A stretch of DNA of 64,000 nucleotides from Nocardioides sp. CFH 31398 (GTDB taxonomy: Bacteria > Actinomycetota > Actinomycetes > Propionibacteriales > Nocardioidaceae). Position numbers and translations under genes: made by a program. Each line of letters starts with the position of its first letter. Position 1 is the first letter of the stretch. A model generated the notes under the pieces. It searched no databases. It was not told where the DNA came from and saw only the letters and a list, made by a program, of their open reading frames with translations. Below, in pieces: positions 35,125 through 43,516 of the stretch. The DNA lies in assembly GCF_022436705.1 (NCBI RefSeq), contig NZ_JAKUHT010000001.1, forward strand, positions 124,001-188,000. The letters are read 5' to 3'.

Positions 35125-35841
35125 TCACCCCGTCGGCCCGAACTGCTCCACCCGGATGATGTCCTTGCGCACCCCGACCTCCCCGAGCAGCCGCACGCCG
35201 TACGACGCGAAGCCGGGGGAGCCGCACACGTAGGCGCGCTCCACGCCCGCGGCGAGGGGCGCGACCTCGTCCGGATAGGGGGTGGCGGCCACGCGATCGC
35301 CCCGGTTCTCCCGGGTCGTCGCGACGAAGGCGCCGTGGGCGAGCAGCTCGTCGGCGTACGGCAGCTCGGCGAGGGTGCGCGTCACCGCGACCACCCGCAG
35401 CCGCTCGCCCGTCCCGAGCGTGCGGGCGTGCCGGAGCATCGAGACGACAGGGACCACGCCGGTGCCGCCGACGACGGCGATGCTCGGCGTCCGCCCGCCC
35501 CAGGTGAACCAGCGCCCGATCGGCCCGCGGACCTCGACCGTGTCGCCGACCCGCGCCTCGTCGTGCAGGTGGCCGGACACCTCGCCGTCCGGCATCACCT
35601 CGACGCAGAGCTCGAGGTGGTCGTCGCCGGGGGCGGAGGCGATGGAGTAGGACCGCTGGGCGGTGTAGCCGTCCTCGGCACGCAGCCGGACGACGCAGTG
35701 CTGGCCCGCGGCGTGCGTGAACGGGGTCTCGAGGGCGAGTCGCAGGTAGGCCAGCCTCCCGTCGCGCCGGACGTCGACGAGCGTGCCGGTCGTCCACGCG
35801 CCGGGGATCTCCGGGGTCCCGGCGAGCGGGGCGTCAGGCAT
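35125..35841 (-). CDS. FAD/NAD(P)-binding oxidoreductase (ferredoxin reductase-type)
   Basis: A 238-aa flavin reductase. The FAD-binding RSYSIAS motif, nucleotide-binding GGTGVVPVVSML and the C-terminal CGSPGF are the standard landmarks of the FNR superfamily; no [2Fe-2S] domain follows. The start ATG at 35841 overlaps the molybdopterin oxidoreductase stop by 8 bp, so the two are translationally coupled and probably form an electron-transfer pair in the cytoplasm. Confidence 0.9.
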   Translation of the reverse strand: MPDAPLAGTPEIPGAWTTGTLVDVRRDGRLAYLRLALETPFTHAAGQHCVVRLRAEDGYTAQRSYSIASAPGDDHLELCVEVMPDGEVSGHLHDEARVGDTVEVRGPIGRWFTWGGRTPSIAVVGGTGVVPVVSMLRHARTLGTGERLRVVAVTRTLAELPYADELLAHGAFVATTRENRGDRVAATPYPDEVAPLAAGVERAYVCGSPGFASYGVRLLGEVGVRKDIIRVEQFGPTG

Positions 35842-36448
35842 CCCCGACGTACCGCTGCTCGGTCCAGGGGTCCCCGAGGTCGTGGTAGCCGTACCGCTCC
35901 CAGAACCCGGGCCGGTCGACCTCGGTGAGCTCGATCCGCGACACCCACTTCGCGGACTTCCAGAAGTAGAGGTGCGGCACGAGCAGCCGCAGCGGCCCGC
36001 CGTGCTCGGGCGGCAGTGGACGGCCCTCGTGGTCCCAGACCACCCACGCGCGGCCACCGGTGACGTGCTCCAGCGGCAGGTTCGTCGTGTAGCCGGTGAC
36101 CGACTCGGCGACGACGTACGCCGCACGCTCCAGCGGCCCGGCCGCCTCGAGGAGAAGGTCGAGCGAGACGCCGGTGAAGCGGGTGCCCAGCTTCGACCAG
36201 CTGGTGACGCAGTGGATGTCCCCGGCGTACGTCGAGTGCGGCAGCGCCTGCAGGTCGGCGAGCGACCACGTGGTGGTCGAGGTGACGAGGCCGCCGACCG
36301 TCAGCGAGACCTGGTCGTCGCGCAGGTGCGGCTCGGCCTCGGCGGTGAGGACGGGCCACCCGTCGCCGACGTCGTGCTGGCCCGGGGGCAGCCGGCCCTC
36401 GCGGGAGACGGGCCGGCGGCGTCCGGTGAATCCACGGGTGACGGGCAC
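35834..36448 (-). CDS. Molybdopterin-dependent oxidoreductase, sulfite oxidase-like
   Basis: A 204-aa member of the sulfite oxidase/YedY molybdopterin fold. The likely molybdenum-ligating cysteine is C80 in IHCVTSWSK. It carries only the Mo-binding domain, without heme or dimerisation domain. There is no Tat signal, so it should be cytosolic, unlike MsrP/YedY. It is coupled to the flavin reductase gene downstream. The natural substrate of this small actinobacterial type is not established to my knowledge. Confidence 0.88.
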   Translation of the reverse strand: MPVTRGFTGRRRPVSREGRLPPGQHDVGDGWPVLTAEAEPHLRDDQVSLTVGGLVTSTTTWSLADLQALPHSTYAGDIHCVTSWSKLGTRFTGVSLDLLLEAAGPLERAAYVVAESVTGYTTNLPLEHVTGGRAWVVWDHEGRPLPPEHGGPLRLLVPHLYFWKSAKWVSRIELTEVDRPGFWERYGYHDLGDPWTEQRYVGDA

Positions 36449-36496
36449 GGGACCATCCTCCCGTGCCCGGCAACCGTCCGTGCGAGGTGCGGCCGG

Positions 36497-37552
36497 TCAG
36501 GGACTGACCAGGATCTTCACGTTCTCCTCCTTGTTGTCGATCAGCTCGCGGAAGCCCTTCTCGACGATGTCGTCGAGGCCGATGCGTCCGGTGATGAACT
36601 GGTACGGGTCGACCTTGCCGTCGGCGATCAGCGCGATCGTGTCGGTGTGGTCGTCGCAGTAGGCCAGGCTGCCGCGGACGGCGACCTCGTTGAAGACGAG
36701 GTCGTTCATCGCGACGGTTGCCTCGTGGCCCCAGATGGCGACGTTGACGCAGGTCCCGCCGGCCCGGGTCGACCGGATGGCGGTGGCCAGCACCTGGTCG
36801 ATCCCCGCGCACTCGAACGACACGTCGGCGCGGCGCCCCTTCGTCAGCTCGGCCACCGCCTCGACGACGTCCGTCTCCCGCGGGTCGAGCACGTGGTCGG
36901 CGCCGGCACCGTGGGCCTTCTCCTTCCGGGCACGCGCGGGCTCGACGACGATCACCTCCTCGACCCCGACGGCCTTGAGCGACGCGGTCGTGACCAGCCC
37001 GATCGGACCCGCCCCGAACACGACCGCCGAGTGCGACGGCTGCGCCCCCGAGAGTCGGACGGCGTGGTACGCCACCGCCAACGGCTCGACCAGCGCGCCG
37101 ACGTCGGTGCCCAGCTCGCCGAGGGGGTGGATCCAGCGGCGCTCCGCGACGACGTGCTGCGAGAACCCGCCGCCCCCGCCGGAGAGCCCGACGAACCCGA
37201 GCGTGGCGCAGACGTTGTAGCGCCCCTGCTGACAGGCGTCGCAGCGCCCGCACACGATGTACGGCTCGACGACCACCCGGTCCCCCACCCGCAGGTCGGT
37301 GACGCCGTCACCGAGCTCGGCGACGACCCCGGCGAACTCGTGGCCGAGCACGATCGGCGCACCCTCCCCGGTGAGGGGGTGGGGCGCCTCCTGGGTGGGC
37401 GCGAAGATCGGCCCCTCCAGGTACTCGTGCAGGTCGGTGCCGCAGATGCCGCACCACTCCACCTCGACCTTGACGGTCCCGGGCGTCGTCGCGGGCTCGG
37501 GGACGTCGTCGACGCGCACGTCGCCGCGGGCGTGGAACCGGGCGGCCCTCAT
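36497..37552 (-). CDS. Zinc-dependent medium-chain dehydrogenase, 2,3-butanediol/threonine dehydrogenase-like
   Basis: A 351-aa NAD(P)-dependent alcohol dehydrogenase. Catalytic zinc ligands are C37 (in CGICGTD), H71 and E72; the four structural-zinc cysteines C101, C104, C107 and C115 are all present. The Rossmann motif GAGPIGLV follows at about 180. Overall it looks like (R,R)-butanediol dehydrogenase. Its start overlaps the monooxygenase stop by 4 bp, so the two enzymes act in one pathway: the monooxygenase could make an ester, alcohol or ketol which this enzyme oxidises or reduces (inference). Confidence 0.9.
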   Translation of the reverse strand: MRAARFHARGDVRVDDVPEPATTPGTVKVEVEWCGICGTDLHEYLEGPIFAPTQEAPHPLTGEGAPIVLGHEFAGVVAELGDGVTDLRVGDRVVVEPYIVCGRCDACQQGRYNVCATLGFVGLSGGGGGFSQHVVAERRWIHPLGELGTDVGALVEPLAVAYHAVRLSGAQPSHSAVVFGAGPIGLVTTASLKAVGVEEVIVVEPARARKEKAHGAGADHVLDPRETDVVEAVAELTKGRRADVSFECAGIDQVLATAIRSTRAGGTCVNVAIWGHEATVAMNDLVFNEVAVRGSLAYCDDHTDTIALIADGKVDPYQFITGRIGLDDIVEKGFRELIDNKEENVKILVSP

Positions 37553-39378
37553 GAGGTGTGGTGCACTTCCTGCTTGCCCCACACCGGGGTGTCGATGCCC
37601 TCGAAGCGCGCCTTCAGCTGCAGCGCGAGGTAGAGCGAGTAGTGGCGCGACTGGTGGAGGTTGCCGCCGTGCATCCACAGGTTCTCGACCTGCGTCGGCT
37701 TCCACATGTTGCGCTGCTCGCCCTCCCAGGGGCCCGGGTCCTTGGTCGTGTCGGAGCCGAGGCCCCAGCACTTGCCGAGGCGGTCCGCGGTCTCCTGGTC
37801 GACGATCTCGGCGACCCACCCGTTCATCGAGTTGTAGCCGGTCGCGAACACGACGAGGTCGGCCGGCAGCTCCGTGCCGTCGGTGAGGACGACGGCGTCC
37901 TCGGTCAGGTGCGAGATCTGGCCCTTCGCCAGCTTCACGTCCCCGTTCGCGACGAGCTCGGCGGCGCCCACGTCGATGTAGTAGCCGGAGCCGCGGCGCA
38001 GGTACTTCATGAACAGCCCGGAGCCGTCGTCGCCCCAGTCGTGGTCGAAGCCGGCCGCCTCGAGACGGGAGTAGAAGTCCTTGTCCCGCTCGGCCATCTG
38101 CTCGTAGGCGGGGATCTGGAACCGGTGCAGGATCCGGTAGGGCAGCGACGCGAAGGTCATGTCGGCCTTCTCGGTCGTCATCCCCGCCTCGAGCGCCCGC
38201 TCCGAGTAGAGGTCACCGAGGCCGATGTCCATCAGCGAGTCGGACTTCACGATGTGCGTCGAGCTGCGCTGCACCATCGTGACGTCGACGTCGTTCTCCC
38301 ACAGCGCCCCGCAGATGTCGAAGGAGGAGTTGTTGGAGCCGATGACGACGGCCTTCTTGCCCCGGTAGGCGTCCGGGCCGGGGTGGGCGGAGGAGTGGTG
38401 CACGTCGCCGGCGAACACGTCGACGCCCTCCACCTCGGGCATGCGCGGGCGCCCGGACATGCCGGTCGCGAAGACGACGTGCTTCGGGGTCAGCTGGTAG
38501 GTCTGGCCCTCCCGCTCGACCTCGACGGTCCACTCGCCCTTCGCCTCGTTCCACTGCGCCGAGAGCGCCTTGGTCGAGGACCAGTACGGGACCTCCATGA
38601 TCGTCACGTACGACTCGAGCCAGTCGCCGATCTTGTCCTTCGGCGCGAACACCGGCCAGTTGTCGGGGAACTTCAGGTACGGCAGGTGGTCGTACCAGAC
38701 CGGGTCGTGCAGGCAGAGGCTCTTGTAGCGGCTGCGCCACTGGTCGCCCGGCTTGGGGTGCTTGTCGATGACGAGGCTGGGGACGCCGAGCTGCCGGAGC
38801 CGGGAGCCGAGGGCGATGCCGCCCTGGCCGCCGCCGATGACGAGGACGTACGGCTGGGTCGTCGTCCCCAGCGTCTCGGCCTCCTCCTGGCGCTGCTCGG
38901 CCCAGGTCTTCCGCTGCTTGTTGGCGCCGTGCTCGGCGCCCATCGGACGGTGGGTGCCGCGGGGCTCCTCGTGGCCCTTCAGCTCGTACATCGAGGTCAG
39001 CAGCGTGAAGGCCTTGTCCTCGCCGTCCTCCTGGACGAGGCGGAGCAGGCCCCAGCCGCGTCCGACCGAGGTCTCGAAGCCGATCCAGGCGGTGACGACG
39101 CCGTCCGCCTCGGTGGCGGGCTCGGTGGTGGCCCAGCCGGTCGGGCGCGTGTTCTCCAGCGTGCCGTTCAGCAGGTCGGCGACCCCGGCCGGGTGCTCGA
39201 CGGTGGCGATGTTCCAGGTGAAGGCGATCAGGTCGCGCCAGTAGCTCTCGGCGGCGAACATGTGCGAGGCGCGCTCGACGTCGCCGGACGTCAGGGCGTC
39301 CTCGAAGCCCGACAGCCAGGCGTTCGCCCGGTCGTCGGCCGTGCCCTCGCTGGTCGGGCGCTCCAGGGTCTCGGTCAT
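37549..39378 (-). CDS. Flavin-containing monooxygenase with N-terminal NTF2/SnoaL-like domain
   Basis: A 609-aa fusion. Residues 1-135 resemble a SnoaL/NTF2-like domain; residues 175-600 form a class B FAD/NADPH monooxygenase. GGGQGG (about 182-187) binds FAD, GSNNSS (about 345) the NADPH site, and the late FATGYNSMNGW is the conserved ATGY motif. Family members hydroxylate N or S atoms or perform Baeyer-Villiger oxidation. ATG at 39378 has GAGGGAG upstream. It leads an operon with the dehydrogenase and is divergent from the GAF regulator. Confidence 0.9.
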   Translation of the reverse strand: MTETLERPTSEGTADDRANAWLSGFEDALTSGDVERASHMFAAESYWRDLIAFTWNIATVEHPAGVADLLNGTLENTRPTGWATTEPATEADGVVTAWIGFETSVGRGWGLLRLVQEDGEDKAFTLLTSMYELKGHEEPRGTHRPMGAEHGANKQRKTWAEQRQEEAETLGTTTQPYVLVIGGGQGGIALGSRLRQLGVPSLVIDKHPKPGDQWRSRYKSLCLHDPVWYDHLPYLKFPDNWPVFAPKDKIGDWLESYVTIMEVPYWSSTKALSAQWNEAKGEWTVEVEREGQTYQLTPKHVVFATGMSGRPRMPEVEGVDVFAGDVHHSSAHPGPDAYRGKKAVVIGSNNSSFDICGALWENDVDVTMVQRSSTHIVKSDSLMDIGLGDLYSERALEAGMTTEKADMTFASLPYRILHRFQIPAYEQMAERDKDFYSRLEAAGFDHDWGDDGSGLFMKYLRRGSGYYIDVGAAELVANGDVKLAKGQISHLTEDAVVLTDGTELPADLVVFATGYNSMNGWVAEIVDQETADRLGKCWGLGSDTTKDPGPWEGEQRNMWKPTQVENLWMHGGNLHQSRHYSLYLALQLKARFEGIDTPVWGKQEVHHTS

Positions 39379-39400
39379 GGGTCTCCCTCGCGGGTGGTCG

Positions 39401-39416
39401 TGTGGTCGGGCTCACA
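39401..39416. promoter_or_regulatory. CRP/GlxR-like site 1
   Basis: TGTGG-N6-TCACA, one mismatch from the CRP/GlxR consensus TGTGA-N6-TCACA. It lies 23 bp upstream of the monooxygenase ATG. Confidence 0.5.
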
Positions 39417-39445
39417 CAACCCCCCACGGGGACGGGACGGAAGGG

Positions 39446-39461
39446 TTGCAACGCGTTGCAA
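39446..39461. promoter_or_regulatory. Perfect 16-bp palindrome TTGCAACGCGTTGCAA, probable operator
   Basis: Exactly self-complementary and nearly central between the divergent genes. Its centre is about 61 bp upstream of the presumed leaderless start of the regulator gene, a common activator position. Best candidate for binding by the GAF-domain regulator at 39515. Confidence 0.65.
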
Positions 39462-39477
39462 TCCCGGCCCTTCGGTC

Positions 39478-39493
39478 TGTGGTCCCGATCACA
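39478..39493. promoter_or_regulatory. CRP/GlxR-like site 2
   Basis: TGTGG-N6-TCACA again, in the -35 region of the regulator gene, whose TAGGCT -10 box is at 39503-39508 and whose ATG follows 6 nt later. Confidence 0.5.
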
Positions 39494-39514
39494 CGGGCGA
39501 CGTAGGCTCCGCCC

Positions 39515-40720
39515 ATGACGGTGGGCGCGACGGCGGCGGTGGGGCCGGGGGTCGACCTCGACCTGCACGCCCGCTCGCTGCGCCGGGTCCACGACGCGTT
39601 CATGGGCGGCTCCGCGCAGGCCGCCGGGCCCCGGCCGGTCGTGACCCGCTCCTGGCAGCGCGTGCTGGACCTCGGCCTCGACCCGAGCCAGACGAACCCC
39701 CGCGGCCCGGTGGCGGCCGCCGAGCTCGAGCGCCGCCGTCGGACGTCGCCCCTCGCGCTGGTCGTCGACGAGATCCGCTCGGTGCTGACCAGCGTCGCGG
39801 ACGCCGCCCACTTCATCGTCGTCGTCACCGACGCGGACGGCGTCATCCTGTGGCGGGAGGGCTCTCCCGGCGTGCTGCGCCAGGCCGACCGCCTCGGCTT
39901 CCTCGAGGGCTCGGCGTGGACCGAGGGCCAGGTCGGCACCAACGCCATCGGGACCGCGCTCGCCGAGCAGGCGCCCGTCCAGCTCTTCTCCGCCGAGCAC
40001 TTCGAGACCGACCAGCACCCCTGGTACTGCACCGCGGCGCCCGTCCACGACCCCCGCACCGGGGCGCTGCTCGGCATCGTCGACGTCAGCGGCCCCGCGC
40101 TCACCCTGCACCCGGCGCTCGTCGCGCTCGTCGACACCGCCACCCGGCTCGCCGAGGCGCAGCTGCTGCACCGCCACGAGGAACGCCTGCGCGGCCTGCG
40201 CCGTTCCGCCGAGCACGTGCTCGCCGGCGTCTCCGGGCCCCACCTCCTCGTCGACGACCACGGCTGGGTCGCCCACCACTCCGGCGTCACCGTCCGCGAC
40301 CGCATCGCCGTCCCCAGCGAGCACCGCGCCCTCGCCGTCCCCGGCCTCGGGCTCTGCCTGCCCGAGCGGCTGGCCCAGGGCTGGCTGGTCCGGCCCCGCG
40401 GCGAGCGCCTCGCGGTGACCGCGCGGATCGTGCGGCGCGACGGCCGCGCCGTCCTCGAGGTCGACGGCACCGGCGAGGCCGACGGGTGGAGCACCCCGCT
40501 CTCCCCACGGCACGAGACGCTGCTGCGCGCCCTGCACGCGGCCGGGCCGGCCGGTCTGACCGCGGCCGACCTCTCCCGCCGGCTGTACGGCGACGACGAG
40601 CACCAGGTCACCGTCCGCGCCGAGGTCTCGCGCCTGCGCCGCGTGGCCGGCGCGCTCGTCGCGACGTCGCCGTACCGGGTGGCGGACGGTGTTCACCTGG
40701 CGGTCCGCCAGCAGGGGTGA
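39515..40720 (+). CDS. GAF-domain transcriptional regulator with C-terminal winged helix
   Basis: A 401-aa regulator. The N-terminus (SWQRVLDLGLDP) and the following GAF domain (about residues 75-205, with FLEGSAWTEGQVGTNAIGTAL) match the sensor part of AcoR/MimR-type activators. The sigma-54 AAA+ domain of AcoR is missing; instead residues 330-395 look like a winged-helix module (GLTAADLSRRLYGDD, VTVRAEVSRLRRV). It probably senses a small alcohol or ketone and controls the divergent monooxygenase operon. The transcript appears leaderless. Confidence 0.83.
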   Translation: MTVGATAAVGPGVDLDLHARSLRRVHDAFMGGSAQAAGPRPVVTRSWQRVLDLGLDPSQTNPRGPVAAAELERRRRTSPLALVVDEIRSVLTSVADAAHFIVVVTDADGVILWREGSPGVLRQADRLGFLEGSAWTEGQVGTNAIGTALAEQAPVQLFSAEHFETDQHPWYCTAAPVHDPRTGALLGIVDVSGPALTLHPALVALVDTATRLAEAQLLHRHEERLRGLRRSAEHVLAGVSGPHLLVDDHGWVAHHSGVTVRDRIAVPSEHRALAVPGLGLCLPERLAQGWLVRPRGERLAVTARIVRRDGRAVLEVDGTGEADGWSTPLSPRHETLLRALHAAGPAGLTAADLSRRLYGDDEHQVTVRAEVSRLRRVAGALVATSPYRVADGVHLAVRQQG

Positions 40721-40774
40721 CAGACGCAGCCTCGGCGTGATCGGCTTCGCCGGCACCGACCGACAGGAGCCCCG

Positions 40775-43507
40775 ATGAGCCGTCACCCCCGCCCCGGACG
40801 GCTCCGTGCCGCCGCCACCGTCGCCCTCGCCGCGGCGCTCACCCTGACCGCGGGTCCGGTGGCCTCGGCCGAGCCCGACCCGGCCGGTCCCGGGGCCGCG
40901 CCGGGCGGCAGCCGGTGGAGCGTCACCCCGCTCGGTGGTGGGGCGTGGGAGGTGTCGTGGACCTCGCCGCGGCGGTTCCCGCTGACCTCCGACCGGCCGA
41001 CCGTCACGGGCCCCGACGGGCCGGTGGGCGTCCCGACCGTCGAGGCCGACGGCAGGACCGTCGTCGCGTCGGTCCGCTCCGGGGGCGAGCCGGACGTCGA
41101 CGAGCTCGACGTCGTGCTCTCCGGTGACCGGCTCGACGAGCCCGGCGTCGACGCGCTGAGCGAGGCGGCTCCGGGGTCGGCGGCGACCCCGGCCCCCCGT
41201 CGTACGACGCAGACGGCGGTGGACCCGGCCGCGCCCGGTGAGTTCGACGTGGTCACCGACGACTACGAGCTCGACCCGGTGAAGCTGCCGGGGATGCGGC
41301 AGCCGATCGAGATGGTCGGCCACACCGTCGAGCCCACGGCCGACGCGGCCACCGGGCCCCGGCCGCTGGTGCTGTTCCTCCACGGTCGCCACTCGGTCTG
41401 CTACCGGCCGGACAAGCCCGACGCGTACACCGGGCAGTGGCCCTGCCCGGCGCCGTTCGAGGAGATTCCGAGCCAGCTCGGGTACGACTACCTGCAGCGC
41501 CGACTGGCCTCGCAGGGCTACGCGACGGTGTCGATCCGGGTCAACGGCATCAACGCGCAGGACTTCCGCCTCGCCGACGGGGGCGCGGACGCGCGCGCCG
41601 CGATCGTGCAGCGCCACCTCGACCACTGGGCCGAGATGGCCGCCGAGCGCCAGGTCGACCTCGACCGGGTCGTGCTCGTCGGGCACAGCCGCGGCGGTGA
41701 AGGGGTCGACCGTGCGTCGATCCAGGTCCCGCTCGACGCGCCGTACCGGATCGCCGGGCAGGTGCTGCTCGCGCCGACCGACTTCGGGACGCAGACCGCG
41801 CCGTACGTCCCGACCGTGACGGTGCTGCCCTACTGCGACGGCGACGTCTACGACCTCCAGGGCCAGCGGTTCACGGACTCCTCGCGCGACCTCGGTCTCG
41901 GCGACGACACGTCGCTGAAGAGCTCCGTGCTCGTCCAGGGCGCCAACCACAACTTCTTCAACACCGAGTGGACGCCGGGGATCGCCGTGGCGCCCGCGAT
42001 CGACGACTGGTTCGGCGGCGGGAAGGGCAACGAGGTCTGCGGCAAGAGCTCGCCGACCCGGCTGAGCGCGGGGGAGCAGCGCAAGGTCGGGGTCGCGTAT
42101 GTCGCCGGCGCCGTCCAGCTGTTCACCGGGCGCGACGAGGCCGAGGTGCTGCCGCTGTACGACGGGTCGCCCGTGGTGCCCCCCTCGATCGGGGACGCCG
42201 AGGTCCAGTCGCACGCCGTCGGCGGCGGCCGCGAGCTGCGCCGTCCGGCGCTCGACGCCGGCCTGGCGCTCGCGGAGGGGGCCGCGAGCCGCTTCTGCCG
42301 CGGGGTGACCGCCGAGGGGTCCGCGAACGCCTGCGGCACCGGCCGGCGGCTCAGCGGGAACGCGCCGCACTGGTACGACGGCTACGAGTACGCGCCTCCG
42401 CGGACGGCGTTCGAGATGACGTGGGACGCGACGGGGCAGAGCGCCGGCATGGTCCTCCGCCGTCCGCTGGACCTCTCCGAGGACCGGCTCGAGCTGCGCA
42501 CGATCGTCGACCCCACCGTCGGCGACGCCCGGATCCGGTTGCGCCTGACCGACGCCGACGGCGCCTCGGTGGTCGTGACGCCCCAGGGCGGCGGGCTCGT
42601 CCCGGCCCTCCCCCTCGACCGGTACGTCGGCAAGCGCTGGGCGCAGACCGTCCTCGCGGACGCGTCGTCGGCCCCCGGCCTGGACGCGTCGCGCATCACC
42701 CGCGTCGACATCGTCGCACGCAACGGCCGGGGTCACGTGTGGGTGCTGGACGTCGCCGCGGCGCCGACCGCGCTCGCGCCGGTCCCCGAGCGCCGTGCGC
42801 CCACGGTCAGCCTCGGGTCGGTGCGGGTGACCGAGGGTGACGGGACGAGGCCGGCCACGGCCCGGGTGCCCTTCACCGTCGACGGGACCCTGACGCGGCC
42901 CGCCCGCCTGACCGTCGGCCTGGAGTCCTACCTGCAGTCACCGGAGCAGCAGTCCCGCATCCGTCTCGACCTGGCCCCCGGCCAGACCGAGGGGTCGATC
43001 CCCCTGACCTACCGCCCGAACGACCTCGACGACGAGGACCGACGGACCGCCTACCTCAGTGCCTTCGCGGTGCGGGGGGCGATGACCGACGTCTACGACG
43101 GCCGGGTCGTCGTGGAGGACGACGACCCGAGCCCCGAGACGACGACCAGGACCCCCCGTCAGGTCCGGGAGGGACGAGCGATCACCGCCACGGTCACCCT
43201 GTCGGAACCGGTCAACTACCCCGTCTACGTCAACGTTCAGCCCACCCGCGGCCGCGGTCCGCAGCTGGCGGTCGGGGACCTCCCGCCGGCGTGGGTGAAG
43301 CGCCACGTCTTCCGCCCCGGTCCGCCGAGCACCCCGCTCCACACGCGTGAGACCGACATCGGGAACTGGATCCGACCGGGCAGGACGTCCGTGACCGTGA
43401 CGATCCCGACCCGCAGGGACGGGCGGGACGAGGGGGTCGAGGAGCTGACCGCCGTCGTCCGCAGCCAGATCGGGGCCGATCGGCGCACGATCAGGGTCGT
43501 GGACTAG
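40775..43507 (+). CDS. Large secreted alpha/beta hydrolase with C-terminal beta domains
   Basis: A 910-aa exported protein: signal peptide 1-32, an N-terminal beta-like region (about 45-115), an alpha/beta hydrolase domain (about 175-480) with nucleophile elbow GHSRGG at S305 and oxyanion region FLHGRHSV, then beta-rich regions. The last 220 residues contain two Calx-beta-like units (VTEGDGTRPATARVPF and VREGRAITATVTL). A cell-surface or extracellular esterase/lipase-like role is likely. It follows the regulator by 54 bp with a CAGGAG ribosome site. Family not recognised in detail. Confidence 0.78.
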   Translation: MSRHPRPGRLRAAATVALAAALTLTAGPVASAEPDPAGPGAAPGGSRWSVTPLGGGAWEVSWTSPRRFPLTSDRPTVTGPDGPVGVPTVEADGRTVVASVRSGGEPDVDELDVVLSGDRLDEPGVDALSEAAPGSAATPAPRRTTQTAVDPAAPGEFDVVTDDYELDPVKLPGMRQPIEMVGHTVEPTADAATGPRPLVLFLHGRHSVCYRPDKPDAYTGQWPCPAPFEEIPSQLGYDYLQRRLASQGYATVSIRVNGINAQDFRLADGGADARAAIVQRHLDHWAEMAAERQVDLDRVVLVGHSRGGEGVDRASIQVPLDAPYRIAGQVLLAPTDFGTQTAPYVPTVTVLPYCDGDVYDLQGQRFTDSSRDLGLGDDTSLKSSVLVQGANHNFFNTEWTPGIAVAPAIDDWFGGGKGNEVCGKSSPTRLSAGEQRKVGVAYVAGAVQLFTGRDEAEVLPLYDGSPVVPPSIGDAEVQSHAVGGGRELRRPALDAGLALAEGAASRFCRGVTAEGSANACGTGRRLSGNAPHWYDGYEYAPPRTAFEMTWDATGQSAGMVLRRPLDLSEDRLELRTIVDPTVGDARIRLRLTDADGASVVVTPQGGGLVPALPLDRYVGKRWAQTVLADASSAPGLDASRITRVDIVARNGRGHVWVLDVAAAPTALAPVPERRAPTVSLGSVRVTEGDGTRPATARVPFTVDGTLTRPARLTVGLESYLQSPEQQSRIRLDLAPGQTEGSIPLTYRPNDLDDEDRRTAYLSAFAVRGAMTDVYDGRVVVEDDDPSPETTTRTPRQVREGRAITATVTLSEPVNYPVYVNVQPTRGRGPQLAVGDLPPAWVKRHVFRPGPPSTPLHTRETDIGNWIRPGRTSVTVTIPTRRDGRDEGVEELTAVVRSQIGADRRTIRVVD

Positions 43508-43516
43508 GGCTGTCCG

